A model generated the notes under the pieces. It ran no database searches and was not told the DNA's origin. It saw only the letters and a list, made by a program, of their open reading frames with translations. A stretch of 64,000 bases of DNA. It comes from Isoetes taiwanensis (taxonomy: Eukaryota > Streptophyta > Lycopodiopsida > Isoetales > Isoetaceae). The DNA is taken from the NCBI GenBank assembly GCA_021234155.1, contig JAJEKV010000024.1, positions 18,581,858 to 18,645,857 on the forward strand, written 5' to 3'. Position numbers and translations under genes: made by a program. Positions 1-12,550 of the stretch are shown one piece after another; within the stretch, counting starts at the first letter, position 1, and each line of letters begins with the position of its first letter.

Positions 1-500
1 TGCGGTGGTGAACTGGCGTTTTCGCCTGTTCCGGATGATGTTGGCAGCGAAGGTTTTTCTGCAGCCTGGTTCATCTCAATGCCGCGTTCCCGGCGCACCT
101 GGCCTTGTCGAGCGTTTTCACGGCCTCTCGGACTTCTGGCAGCATCCAGCCCCATCCCAGCGGTAATGCAGCGGGAGAAAGTTTTGGAGCGAAGCGATAC
201 GCCGCTCTCCAGCCTCTCCCGCTTTACCCGCACGAAGCGTTCGCCCGTTTCGCGGCCTTCATATGGTTCCTTTTTTTGGCAGTTCCGTGTTTCAGCGCCC
301 TCTCGCTATCCAGTCAGAACCCATAAAGAGTTCGCCAACGTGGCCCCGTGAGTTGCCAAAGCCCAGTAGCCAGGGGTTGAAATTTGATATGAGTCATTGC
401 GGTTAGAATGCAGCATGGGGAATTTGAGATGAATAGCTGAGGCAATTGTCTTTCCTGGTGGGCTGGGTGTAGTGTATGAGCTGTGTGGGTTTCATTAATG
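1..500. other. No recognised gene; left edge
   Basis: I see no gene here. Open frames at 79-351 and 105-326 overlap each other, have no homology I recognise, and look like chance frames in moderately GC-rich sequence. Confidence 0.4.
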
Positions 501-3500
501 GAAAGGGATTGGGGTCTATTTCTTTCAGCCATTAGTTCTCTCATGGCTGTAATTGTGTTTTTAGAGGCATGCTCAGATTGGGTGCTTAGGAATATCTGGG
601 GAGGTCTCGGAAGCAGTTGGTAGTTTTGGAAGCAGTTGCTGCTAAAGCCAAATGCCCATTCTCCTCAGTGGGGAGTCAGCCCTGCAGCCTCAAAGCCTCC
701 TCCTCTCCTCTCCCTCTCCTCCTCCTCCCTCCCTCCCTGTTTTTCTGCATGTTCTAAAAGCGATAAGTGAAGATCATACTTTGGATTTCGGTTCTCAGAT
801 TCAATCAAGGAATTCCTGAGCCTGCGAACCTGGTCTGCTGGCGTCCAAAACTAACATCCGGGTTCGGAATATATCAACTACATACAGAAGGTTATGGTAG
901 AAACTGGTGTTTTATCGTTTCTGGAGTATTATGAGTTCAATGGCGACCGGATTGGCCCGTAGTCGCTGGGCCACCGACCAAAGGCACGGCCATTTTGCAA
1001 GAGAAACACCACGCCTTTACATCAGGTTGCCGCAAATGGAGAGGGTTTCGCGCTTCTTCGAAGCGGGCGGGCTGGCAAAATCGGTCCTTTAGGCACGTCA
1101 CGCTTCCGGAGTCCACCGCGATGCATCACGCTCCGGAGAGGTAAAGCCGTCCGTCCACTCCCGCACCCCACCCTCAAAGCCGTCTGCCTTAGGGTCCGTG
1201 GTTTCGCTAACACCCCTCTAATGGCTAAGACACGCGGTCCAGTCAACCGACAAGGATAGAGCTCAAACGAACTACAGTTAAGCAGTTCGAAGGGTTTGAA
1301 AGCCAAGTTTTAGCTTTATTCTTTGTTCCTGGACGCGGGTCGACTGCCAGCTGCGCGCCATAACCACAGTGTGATGGACGGAGTTTGACCCGCATCTCCC
1401 CATTGCGGCGCTAGAAGTCAAGGGTCACACACCTGAAATCCGCAACGTCTTACCTGACCCCAAACCCCTGATTTTTGTCACGGCTTCCTGTTACCAACAG
1501 TTGCGCTAACTTTCTGTAAGTACTTTGAATGCGCTTGGACTAAATAAGTTTAGAATGGCCCGGCAATGCGAGCGAAAATTGAAGGCCGGTGCACATTGTT
1601 TCGCCAAATAAGGCTTTATTTTGTAAGGCCCCACGGAGAATCAACCCCAAAGAGGCCATCCCTGCCCTGAGCAGCCTCCCAAACACTGCCTGGGGCGACA
1701 CTAGCACTGTCCCCAAGTGATCCCACCCTGATCCCACCGCTAATCCCTTGTTCAAGGAACTGTCCTCAGAAGGTCCAAAAACCAACCCATCCCATCAACA
1801 TGTCCCAGCTGTTTGTCGCCCCACGGACATGAGTTCAAATGTATATTTCCCACTACATCCCACTTCATCTGTTGTGGTCATTTTGTAAAGAAAGAAAACA
1901 CTACTTCTCATATTTCAGCCACCTGAAGCACTTCCATTTCACTGCTGCCATGAGGTTATGCTTTCTGCTGCAACTTATCCAGGGTAATATCGAGTTTCAG
2001 TCCATTGGCATGTATCACGGCTCCGAGGGAAGCTGTAACGTTCATGGCCTTCTGAGGAAGCAGCTGACCAGGGAGCCTCGCTGCACCAGATATCGCCAGA
2101 TACAAGCAAGGTCCAGTCAACGTTAAGGATAGCGTCCGCCCAACGCAAACCTATGAGCTGCTGTGTTCAGCAGGGGATGGCGCTTTGGGGCGCTGAAGCT
2201 TGGCCTTAATTTGGGATGTATCGATCGTTACGCCGAGAACGCCGTCGGCGGAACCACTCGAACGAGTTCGTAACTCGGTAATCTCCCACTGCGGGCAGCC
2301 AGAAGCTCGGCGGGCCCGCTTTTGGCAAAGCCATTCGTAATTTCAGAATAATGGTAAAATGCATTTACCCGCGATTTTTATAAAGGAAGCTTCCGGTTAT
2401 CGCCAACATGGCATAATCTGCAATTTTGGATAGGCGTTTTGATCAGTTAGTTTGTATTAGGAACGTTCCGCTAAGCGTCAAAGTCCTGAACGGTATTAAT
2501 TTCAGTCAGTCAAAACGGCATGCCGACCTTTGCCTCCTCTATTAGAGGGGGAGAAGCTCGAACTCAGACAGCCCAAAAGCCCTTCGAGGCGTTCTTCGGC
2601 GCCCAGGGCTGACGCTTTTGCAAGACCTCCACACTCTCCGCCTCGAGATCCACCGCGAAACCTGTTCGGCGGAACCGCATCCCAGAAGGTCCAAAGTCCG
2701 TACCATCCGCCCGGGAGGAAATATACCAGCCCGCGCCGGCGGAGTGGAAACTGCATGGTTGCTTGAGAAACCAGTGGCTTTTGCGCTTTAGAGCAGGGAT
2801 TTCGATATGGAGTTCGGATTTCGCGATATCGTTCGGAATGCCAAAATTTCACCTGAAAATTCAAAGTTAAGGGTCATTTTCGCGAAAGAAAGCAAACACT
2901 CTACATTGTAGCACGCACGCACTTCCAGGTTAAATTTGACGTGTTGCACCGTGAGATAGTTTTGCTTCCTGAAGGGCGGTAGGGCTTCTCGCCAATAAAA
3001 ATGGTCTTCAGGGCAATGTCGACGCTCGTCCATCACCGCCCAGAGGAAGCGCCCGTCCGCCGAAATTTTATATGACCTTGCGTCGCCCCGGTTTTCGGTG
3101 ATCCGCTCGCCACCAACTCCCCAACGCCATCAATTCCGTCCCGTTCAAATCACACAGCGATAGAGCCTCCAAACGTAAAACCCATGACTGTAAAGCATGG
3201 TCAGATCAAATAGCTTCAGAATAGAACAACCGCTACCGCTGCTGGCACTGAAATGCCACTGGCTCAAGTCAGACCCAGGCCTCATGAGGAGGAGTTCCAA
3301 ACCCCTGAGGCAGCCCCAAAGTGCTTCCCTTCAGGCAGCCTCTTCTGCCAGCCTCAGTGGCTAATGCCAAAGACCACACTCCTGGATTCTGCCTCAGACA
3401 CCAAGAATCCTTGTTCATGAAACTTGGGTCCAGAACGTAAAACCAACATCCGCCCGAGTACTCAAACCACAGCGCCTCTACAAGGGAAAGTCTCATAGCA

Positions 3501-5015
3501 GCTGCTTGATGACAGTGAGTCGGGTCATGATCACTTTACAGGATCACTGTCTGGAATACCTGGGAGACCAGTGATGGTTATGGAAGATGGATGCTTTGAG
3601 ATAGGATACCAGCCCACCCCAGCCAAATGACCACCGTGCCGCCACAGACAGCTCGCCTCGGTAGTGGCTTCAAACTGGTCCCTAGGGCAATGTCGACACC
3701 AGTCCACAGTACGTATCACGCCTTCCTGAGAGGGAAGCGCCCTCGCCCCGCTGAGACTTTGGGGTAAAGCTGCTTCGTGGGCGTTTTATCCGTGGTCATG
3801 CCAACACTCCCCTACGCCAAGACATTTGCGGTTCCCTGGCCAATGGATATGATGGAAGCCTCTAAACAAACCGGTCGCCGCAGCTCCTGCGGCTCTGGCG
3901 CTGGTGCCGGAGCGGCAGTCATTCTGCGTTCTTCGGACCCAAATTACGCAGTTGAGAATCGCAAGCAAGGGAAACTGACGAATGGAGTTTGACCTACCTC
4001 CGCAGTGTTGAAGTCGGCGCCGCTGCGAGGCGACGGTAACGCACAATGGCGACCAAATTTTATTTTGTCAAGAAGCTTCGTTATCGCCAACATAAGCAGC
4101 GCTAACTTTTCAAAATTTGATATGGTTTAGATTTCAATATATTAGAACGAACCGTAGTCGGCAGTTAAGTGCCTAATGTGGCCACTTGTTTGCCAGCCGG
4201 GCTGGTAATCTGTGGGCCCTCCTCGGTATGAGGGGACCAACTCGTGAGGTAAGCTCCGCAGTGCCTGCCGGGCAGCGCCCACGGGCGCATGCCAGCACCA
4301 GCACTCCTGATTCTTTGCCTCCCAGATCCCACTGCTGCAACTTCGTTCAAGAACCCCGGCCCGAAGTCCAAAACCATCCGTCCGGAGAACAGTTATATCG
4401 TAACTGCTAAGCCCCCAAGGGGCCACATGGCAGGAAACCAAAGTTTCGCCCGTCGACATTATGAGCTCGAAGGAAGTATTCAATTCATGATATTCAATGG
4501 GGCCTACTCGAATAAGCGGTTGCAGCCATTTTACGCTTTATTTTGATATTTTAGTAAATGCACTTCGCTATAATTTTCTTCATCTGGCACGGATATGCTT
4601 TTCGAAGGGGGTGGCTGCCGCAACTTTGCCTTTAGGGTAATGCCGACGTTTTCCGAGTCCATCGCGGTAATGCATCACCGCCTGGTGAGGGGCTTCGCCC
4701 GGCCGCGCCCTCGGCGACTTCGGTGCCCGCGCCCACCCCCACGCCAAGACGGCGGTCCCAGCCCAAACCGACAGCGATAGGTTTTAAACCCGGCGAGCTG
4801 CCGTGCCCTGTGCTGCGGTTTGGCGCTTTGGGTGCCCAGTTTTACCACCTCGCACCGTATCACGGCCCACCCGCGCCGAGAACGCGCGCGTGGAACTGAC
4901 GAAATTGAATCCAGACCCTCCCGCCCAGGCGCCAGCCGTCAGCAACATCCAAAACCGCACCGCTACCGTCTGACCTCAAACTGATTTTCGTCACGCTTCC
5001 TTAATACCAACATGT
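500..5015. repeat. Degenerate tandem array, ~0.9-kb period
   Basis: Several landmarks recur in the same order about every 0.75-1.0 kb. The first is a CAGCC/GCCTCC-rich patch near 680, 1660, 2570, 3310 and 4250. The second is a GGTCCAAAAC-like patch followed by a CATCCG motif near 840, 1769, 2686, 3425, 4365 and 4940. The third is a 'GGTAATGTCGAC..GTCCA' patch followed by 'ATCACG' and a GC-rich run near 1088, 1980, 3010, 3685 and 4630. The fourth is 'TTATCGCCAACAT..' near 1493, 2400, 4080 and 5000. Copies are strongly diverged, with many indels. No coding frame is shared between copies. This could be an old satellite-like array or repeated terminal sequence of an unknown element. Confidence 0.55.
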
Positions 5016-6440
5016 AATGCGCCGCTGAGATAAACCATACCCTCGCATGTTGGGTATTGGTTCTCATAGCGGGGATTAAATTGCAATATATATATATGTC
5101 GCCGCGGAATAAATGAAACACGGAAGCATGATATAATTATTGGCAAACCCAACCTTGTAAAATCTAAACAAAATAAAATTCTCAAGATAACCACATCTTT
5201 TGCATGCTGCAAGGTATTATTATCATAGTACAGTATTACGAAGAGAATCATCAGATATAATTTATAGTTCAAATGGATGCACAAAAACATTGAACATTCT
5301 ATGGTGGCAGATATAACTTTAATCTGTAAGCATGTCAACAAAAATCCTCTCTTTATTCAGCCAAATGCAAACCCAGCGTACCGCAAATACATTTTCTTTC
5401 GGTCACAAAAACATCGCGCTATAAACCGCCATTCAACAACGCTCGCGCCATGACCGTCACAAATTTTATCATTGCGAACGACGACTGCGGATTTTAACCC
5501 GGAAGCGTATTCGCGATAAAGCGATGAGAGCGTGAAGGGATTTCGCTGGATCATTGGTCTATTTTGCGGAAGATAAAGTTTATGGGAGCAGGAAATTATC
5601 ACCTAACTTGCTGGAATTAAACGAAGCGATGGAGCGATGAGTTTGAGCCGACCTGCGCGATGCCATTTTATCGCCGGAGAAGAGAGTTTTCGAGCGAGCG
5701 ATGCTGGAGCGATGCCGCATTTTGCATTTAATCTTTGCGCTTTTTCAGATTCTCCCCTCTATTTTTGTTCCTTCTTTATTCTTTTCGGACTCTTCTATTC
5801 TTTCTATTTTTTTTTCATCTATAAGATTTGCTGTTAAAAGATTTATCCTTCTTTTTTCAAAATTTTTCCTTTATGTTTTTATTATTTTTCTCAATTGATA
5901 ATTTTTTTGTTTTGTATTTACACTGAATAAAGGTTCTGCAACAACTTTGCACCTTCTTTCCAGGGTATAGATTTCTCTGACGTTTAATACTAATAAAATA
6001 CTATTGCTTATTTAGGTTAAATTGAAAGATTCCATATAAGACGCTGAAACCAACCTCCTCACATTGATTTTCATATTTTTCCTTGAAGAGCTTTATTTTG
6101 AGTAACATTATTTTTCTGAATCATTAATTGATGAGCCATAAAAGACTCCTGAAGGTACTGCTGTTTGTGCAAAACAAATCTTATTAATTTATACCTGTAT
6201 ACATTTCTGACTCCTTCTAATATTTTTAAATGGCTGATTAATGGATGGAGTTTAATTTATTTATTAATGATGAAGCAAAATTAGTTATTGTTTAGGAGTG
6301 GAGATGGTTACATTTGCCTAATGATTTAAATCTATATTTCTTTTTATTATTAAATTGGCCTTTATAGGTTTCAATATTAAATGGTTAATCCTCATTCATA
6401 ATAATGGATATTATTACTTTTTTCAATTTATAAAAAAACT
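5016..6440. other. AT-rich spacer without recognised genes
   Basis: From 5040 the sequence becomes AT-rich, with a short TATATATA run at 5089-5098 and long T-rich runs at 5740-5920. Frames at 4991-5341 and 5637-5898 are low-complexity and have no recognisable domain. Homology to the 3.35-kb repeat to the right fades in around 6.4 kb. Confidence 0.4.
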
Positions 6441-9400
6441 TTGAATTGCCTTTGACTTTTTTTATCTGAGCATACCTTTGTATAAATAATTTGATATTAT
6501 TAAGTAGGTTCCTGTTTAGGCTGTAATTAACCTTAGGGAATGACTATGTTAGCATTTTATTCAATATTATCAACTATGCTTCAAAAGAAATTAACATACC
6601 AATATCCAATACCGTGAGGATCCCAAACGCAAATTTTCCCTTAATAACCCAAAACCTACTCCAATAGTTTGCCAACACCAACCAACTTCACAACCAAATA
6701 AACCACCACCATACTTTGACATGGCACGAATTTGGAGTTTATTAGTTTCTCCAGGTTCTCAATACGACTCAGAATTTCATACCGGTTTTATCTGCAGCTT
6801 TTTCCCCACCTTTGCAATACGCAATGAGCGTTATTCCGCACGCATCAAATATTAAGCGCAAAAAGGCTAGAATGGTTGTTTTAGTATGGTGGCAGGTGCT
6901 TGTGGGATCTTTAACTCCGCCAACCCAGCAACCGAAACCGAGCGGAAACCATTGATAATCTTAAATGAAAACCAAGGCAAAAATACTGCATGAATGCTAA
7001 GGATCGAATGATCGTAATGTTTTATGAAACAGACCTGTTTCAAAGGATTGCCCGTGTGGATTCTACTCTGACATTTAATATGGTCTTGATGAGGATTCTG
7101 GTATTTTCATCATTGCAGAGAGCCTAGCATTGGCAAGATTGAATTTGCAAAATAATTTAATACGAACCAGCAGAAAAATCTCAAAGCGTTACAACAAGAT
7201 GCAATGACCGCCGGAATCCTGCCAAAGCTAACACTCCAGGCTCATTCCGCGAACCAGCCACACCATCATACCACCCTAAACCGAATGCCCGCATAAACCA
7301 CATGCAAATATCTATGAAGTTAAAATTAGCTAGGCGGCTCGAGGAGGTCACCAGCCCAGCGAGCAGCTTTTGGAACTAATGGAAGCCGTGGCGGAGTATT
7401 CATAATATTCATGAATCCAATGCTTTAAAAATAGTGGCACCTTTTGTTGGCGGAACCGTAATTAGCCGGTTCAGCAGGTAATGAGCCCGGATTTATAGCG
7501 CGAGTTTAATGAGAGAGAAAGGAGTTGAGTTGACCAGTTTCTTTTAATGTAATCTAGTGGACCCAATACCTCATTAGAGAGCTCCTTTGACAATCTACAT
7601 TTCATCACATTATCCTGTATTTGTAGATTCTCATACATAATAATGAGGCAAGAGACGCCCTTTATGGGCAAGACTCTGCACAGCCCTTGTGGTGGCGCCC
7701 CCTGATCTGCTGGCCTGCTCATCTTAAGATTATGTTTCTAATAAGGCCATACAAGATTTCTGTACACCTAGCACTCACTTCCACATATGCCTAAATGCAA
7801 GCTCTCACTGGTTAAATTATCGACCATCACCACAGATAAATTTAACCTGTTATTGTCGATCTATCGGCCTGGAAGCTTAATTTCAAAGACATACCCATTC
7901 CTTTGGATACATAATTATCATGCTATCTTGAAGGAAGAACTTGTTGCTTATTATATAAAACGCAGCCCACACTTAGTCGCAGACAGGATACTTTTGAAGA
8001 ATCAACGGGATTAGATCTAAATTATATGAAGAAAACTAGCATCTTAGCTTCTCTGGAGACTCCGGCGAATTTATAAGATGTTCCATATGAGCAATTGAAT
8101 CGATAAGGCAACAAACCTATTAAGACGCTTCGAGGCGGTCGGAATGCCGGAGTCGCCCATCATCGGAATTCGCCATATTCGGATCTCCCGGCATACACCG
8201 ATTATTGGCGCGCCACGGTTATTGATCTGGTTTGGCCTGAGGGAGCAGCAGGTGCTTCGCCTACGGCCAGCATTACTGACTATACGTAATTACACTGGCA
8301 ATATCCGGAATTACACCTTCCCATGCTTTCAAAGTCGTCCGGCAAACCTTTGGCCGCCTGGCGATGTCGTTTTCAGCCGGCTGGAATGCTGCGAAGCACA
8401 CCGCAGCTACTGCCCCATTCATGGCACTCCACATTGCAGCCGAGGGGAACCCCAAAACATATGCTATATCGGATAACGCCAACCCAATGCCAGCCATACT
8501 CCCACTGGAAGAAAACGGATAATGTGAGCTTCGTTAGGGCGAAGTGCGATGAAGTGGCTATTCGGTTTTGAAGGGTTTGGAGCGAAGGTGTCGAAGCATT
8601 AATGTACTTTAAAAATACGGATGGAGAAGCGCTACATGGAAGAGATACCGTCAAATGCCCATAATAATCTTATTTTAGGCTCTCGGCTTAAATGTATCTC
8701 GATTTTAAAGCACCGGCTTCAAGGCCTTCCCAACATCAAACCTGCGCAACGCCGGCCAGCACCTCTGGCGCTATTTCGGTGCACCATTAGCAAACAAAAC
8801 GCCGTACGATTCTCAAGAGTCCCAAATGGACCTGCTGGGCTTAAATTCATCAATAAAAAATCCCGCCACTCACCTTCTGGAGGGTTCGGGATAAACCCAG
8901 AACAACGAGAACCGCCTGATGTCCCACCCGGCTGGCCCATACCCAATCTTTATCCTGGCCACACAAACATTAAGGCGATAACCTGGTGCTCACCACCCCA
9001 TCCCACACCAGCATAGTCTGATTTACTGTCCCGCCCTCTAGAATTTTTCCAGCTCATTCAATAAATCCTCAAAAGTTTGGAAACCTAACTCTAACGCAAT
9101 GTTCATATACTGACCATAGCGTCTGTTTGCTATTTATGGTTCCAAATGGAGATCATTGCCTTTTCAAATCAATAGGCTTTTTCATAGTTTTAAGCAAATG
9201 CTTATTGTCGTATGAATCATGAAAACTTTCGCCTCAACCATTACTTTTAACCATCATAGGTTATTGATCTCCTTCTTCTCATCCATTTCTCTTTCCTATA
9301 TTATCCAAACAATATGTCAACTGTTAGCATGATAAAATTTGAATTTAATGCAAGCATAGTCGAGGTTATTGGTATAACCAATACCTTGAGTTAAAACAAA

Positions 9401-9962
9401 AACCTTTTAAATCTGTCTCCAGGAGACTTTTATCTCGTTATACCTTTGCAAGGTAGCGATACAATAAGCGGCCTAAGTTTAGTCGGGGTGTACTAACAGG
9501 CCAGGAACTATGTTGCTTTATTAGGCAGCATTTAACTATAAGCCAAGAAATTAAACATACCAATAGCTGTCGTACTTTCAAATTTAGCAAATCCAGTATA
9601 AATTTTCCTTGATAATGTTAGCCTATCAATAGTTTATAAATACCACCACTCACAATAGTAAAATGGCAGCTGTTAGCCCGTATTTACATCATGCCGATTA
9701 ATGAGGTCGGGTAGGTTTGGTGGCTTAGCAAAATTTGCCTCGTTATCGCGCACAATCTCTTCATATGTATCCGAGTGGTCTTTATCCACGACACCACTTT
9801 TTAGAGAATAGGTAACAATGAACAAAGATCACGATTGCACCAACATTACAAAAACAAGCATTAGAAATGGTTGCTTTGTACATGAGTAGCGGTGTCATGG
9901 GATCTTTTGGGGTCATCCCTTCACCTTTGCTATGTAAAGCAAATCAAAATGAGTAAGCCGAA

Positions 9963-10286
9963 TCAAAGAAATAAAACCATTAGAAATTGAAAACCGGACA
10001 TAATCTGGCCAGATGAAATAGGAGCGATACCGAATACCGTGATCAGCGGTACGTATTTCATGTGAACAACTGAATTGAAGCATCGTAAAATGGATCTCAT
10101 CTCATTTAATGTGGCTGATGAGGACTGCGGTATTTCATCTACTAGTACGATTATATCTAGCATTTCACGACATCGAACTTGAGAAATAATCTGGCTTATG
10201 ACTCTAGATGTTGAATCATAGCAGTAGAAAAAAAATTCTAAAGTAGCAATAACAACATGCATGACATAATAACGGACCTTTGGCAA
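9963..10286 (-). pseudogene. Exon-like segment 'CREMLDIIVLVDEIPQSSSA' of the 3.35-kb unit
   Basis: This is an uninterrupted 107-codon frame on the minus strand. It contains VRCREMLDIIVLVDEIPQSS and LNEMRSILRCFNSVVHM. Related copies recur at about 13480-13640, 16860-16990, 20490-20600, 27440-27560 and 30790-30900, some with shifted frames. In minus-strand order it follows a short conserved segment containing MGIRLGWYDHC (for example about 27671-27730). I do not recognise the family. It could be coding or simply an open stretch within an intron of the amplified gene. Confidence 0.3.
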
Positions 10287-11349
10287 TGCAAAAGCAATAC
10301 TCCTAGGCTATTTAGATCCTTATGAAACCTTGACTTAGCTACAATGATGCATACCACCTAAGCAGATACCCATAGTTAATGCGATTGCCATGGAGACACC
10401 CGTACCAAAATATCTAAGCAATAGCTTAAAAGCAGGTTGTCTTTAATGCGCCGATGCATCAGGTCTAGCTGACTTAATGATATGCTTTAAACTTAATGCA
10501 ATAAAATTTGTTTATATATAATATCCAAGAATCCAAATGCCTAAAAATAGAATGCTTTCTAAATACATATGGAGCTGTGGCACTTTTTCTGGTACATGTA
10601 TGCGGTAAGAGGAGAATTATTCCTAGATCTACATGTTTTCCTAAAGCTCAACTGTTATGCAACATAGCGGCATATACATAAGCTTATTTCACTACTTCAC
10701 GTAGTTTAGGTGATTACTTGCAATGTGTAATCTAGTGGAACAATACCTCATTTAGAGCTCCCTTTGCATTGACAATCTACATCCTTTGCCATTAACATCA
10801 TAGCTAGAAGACCGTTGCGTAACATGTAACACTAAAATGCAAAAGAGGCGTCTCTATAAGTAAGACTTCTAGAGAAGCGACCTTGTGGTGCATAAAATTC
10901 CACACGATGCTGATGCGGCTCATCTTAAGATTAATAGCCCCACAATAAGGCCAAGATTTCTGCAATGTTAGTTCTAGCACTTCGCTTCACATATTAGCAA
11001 GTGACGCCTCTAATGGTTAAATTATCGGACATATGCATTGCGAGATGTATCAGCTTAACCCATATTGTCATGATCTATCAGTCTGGCTAATTTCAAGACA
11101 CTGCAATATCTCTTTATACATAATTATCATGCTAAAGTGCACTATCTTAAGAACAACTTTGTTATTATTATAGCAAATGCAGGTCTACACTAGCTGCAAG
11201 ATGTATATACTTGAAGAATCACTCAGAGATTAGATCTAACTATATATATGAATACAATGAAAGGATTCATATCTTAGCTTCTCAGAAGACCACATAGAAT
11301 TATAAAATATTCATATTAAGCAACAACTCAAGCAAAAAGGCAATCAAAC

Positions 11350-11733
11350 CTTATTAAAAGGCGGCGGGGCTGCTCCGAAAATGTTTAAAGATTAGATCAC
11401 ATCATTGAATCAGCATGCAGATCTTTGGACTTCCCACATGCCACTGCATTGGCTTTGAGCAAAAGCCACAGACATGATCTGGTCGGTGGCCTTGAGGCAG
11501 AAGCTAGTGTTATGCTTCGCTCATTCTTGCCATTACTAGACTTATCCTCAGGGACATTGCAAACAGCTGCACCAATATCTGAATTACAATCTTCACCCAT
11601 GTTTCCAATGTCCTGGCAAACCTTAATAGCGAGGAATGAATGTTTACTTACATGGAATGTCAGGCAAGTGAAGCCTGCTTTGCAAAGCGGTTCCTATCTT
11701 ATGCATTCTAACAGCACAGAGCCAGAGGGGAAC
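11350..11733 (-). pseudogene. Exon-like segment 'VPLWL...SDSLKRLNK' of the 3.35-kb unit
   Basis: On the minus strand an acceptor-like TATATATTTAG precedes GTTCCCC. An open segment then runs to CTTAATAAG followed by a GT donor. The same segment lies at 14697-15073, 18325-18693, 21700-22084, 25300-25668, 28642-29011 and 32038-32421. In two copies it is exactly 369 bp, which is 123 codons in phase 0. Recurrent peptide motifs are LLWTFHVATSIPAIKVCQDI, GNMGEDCNSDIG, WLLLKANAVACGKSKDLHAD and SSNISDSLKRLNK. The frame is broken at different places in different copies, so part of the damage may be sequencing error. I do not recognise the family. The composition looks like a helical cytosolic or nuclear plant protein, but no function can be assigned. 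Confidence 0.5.
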
Positions 11734-11769
11734 CTAAATATATAAGCATTTGATACTACTGTCAGTCAC

Positions 11770-11910
11770 AATTAGGTGCAGACATAGCATTCCATTGGAA
11801 GAGTACCAAGACAACGTGTCTCCGTCGGTATAGGCCAGCCATGCCATCGTTCAAGCTCCAGGGCCATCTTGCCCTAAAGTGTCTAAGAGTTTCCAACAAG
11901 CTCGAATAAT
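11770..11910 (-). pseudogene. Exon-like segment 'RACWKLLDTLGQDGPG' of the 3.35-kb unit
   Basis: This segment lies directly upstream, in minus-strand order, of the 'VPLWL' segment. It reads RACWKLLDTLGQDGPG, then after a frame break AYTDGDTLSWYSSNG and MLCLHLIVTD. Related copies recur in every full unit, for example near 15120-15240, 18740-18870, 25700-25830 and 32440-32590. The alternative frames here (ending in NAMSAPNCD) are shorter in most copies, so the frame choice is tentative. I do not recognise the family. Confidence 0.3.
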
Positions 11911-12001
11911 TGTCAACTTTTAAAATAATACGCTTATTTGAGAATATTTCTCTACTAATGGACATGATACATACCGTTCAAATTTATTGGGGTAAACTTA
12001 C

Positions 12002-12200
12002 TCTAGGCCCTTGCCTAATGCATCCCCTTGATTTCAAAAGCATCCACTGCAATATCTTCCAGACAATATTCAAGTCCCATAGGCAAATCGCCATTACATC
12101 CCAAGTTATTTGAAATATGTGTACCATTACAACAAAATGCGTCAGGGTAATTATCTTCAAAATTTTAAATGGACTCATTAAATCCCTGACTAATAAAAAC
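12002..12200 (-). pseudogene. Exon-like segment 'LMSPF..LEDNYPDAFCCNG' of the 3.35-kb unit
   Basis: Read on the minus strand, an open segment carries LLVRDLMSPF, then LEDNYPDAFCCNGTHIS, NNLGCNGDLPMGLEYC and LEDIAVDAFEIKG. It ends at a textbook GTAAGT donor (11996-12001). One base appears to be missing in a run of G just before the donor. Copies at about 15350-15530, 18960-19180, 22340-22560, 25930-26150 and 29270-29480 keep the same landmarks. In those copies the LMSPF motif continues as GTLEDN, which removes the break seen here. This segment and the one at 11350-11733 are the best coding evidence in the unit. The function is unknown. Confidence 0.45.
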
Positions 12201-12364
12201 CACGCCACCTCTGGTAGGTCGAGGGGGACAAAGTGAGAACAAATTCATAGCAACAAAGTGGGACCTTGTTGCACCAAAATTACACTATATTGCTCATATT
12301 TTTGCCATGCATCTTTTATTCCTATTATTAATAACATTTGTATATGATGTGGAAATACCTCGTG

Positions 12365-12550
12365 CATAATCTTTGAGTATGGCTCCTTTGATGGCTGTCA
12401 AAGAGCTTCACCATTTTTCTCAATATATTCAGCCATCTCCTCAAAGTTTAAAGCGCAGCTCGTGAGAGCGATGAATACTCATATGAGGCATGACCATAAG
12501 GTCTAGCCATATTATATCGAATGGAATCGATAGCCTTTTCAATCAATATA
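12365..12550 (-). pseudogene. Exon-like segment 'AIDSIRYNMARPYGHASYEY' of the 3.35-kb unit
   Basis: The minus strand reads IEKAIDSIRYNMARPYGHAS, then YEYS. A few frame breaks later come NFEEMAEYIEKNGEAL and AIKGAILKDYAR, and then a GT donor (G|GTATTTC). The copies at about 15760-15910, 19350-19510, 22740-22900, 26340-26490 and 29680-29850 conserve the same words (EYIEKNGE, IKGAILRHYAR). Substitutions between copies often keep residue type, for example LKDYAR versus LRHYAR, as expected of former coding sequence. I do not recognise the protein family. Confidence 0.42.
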
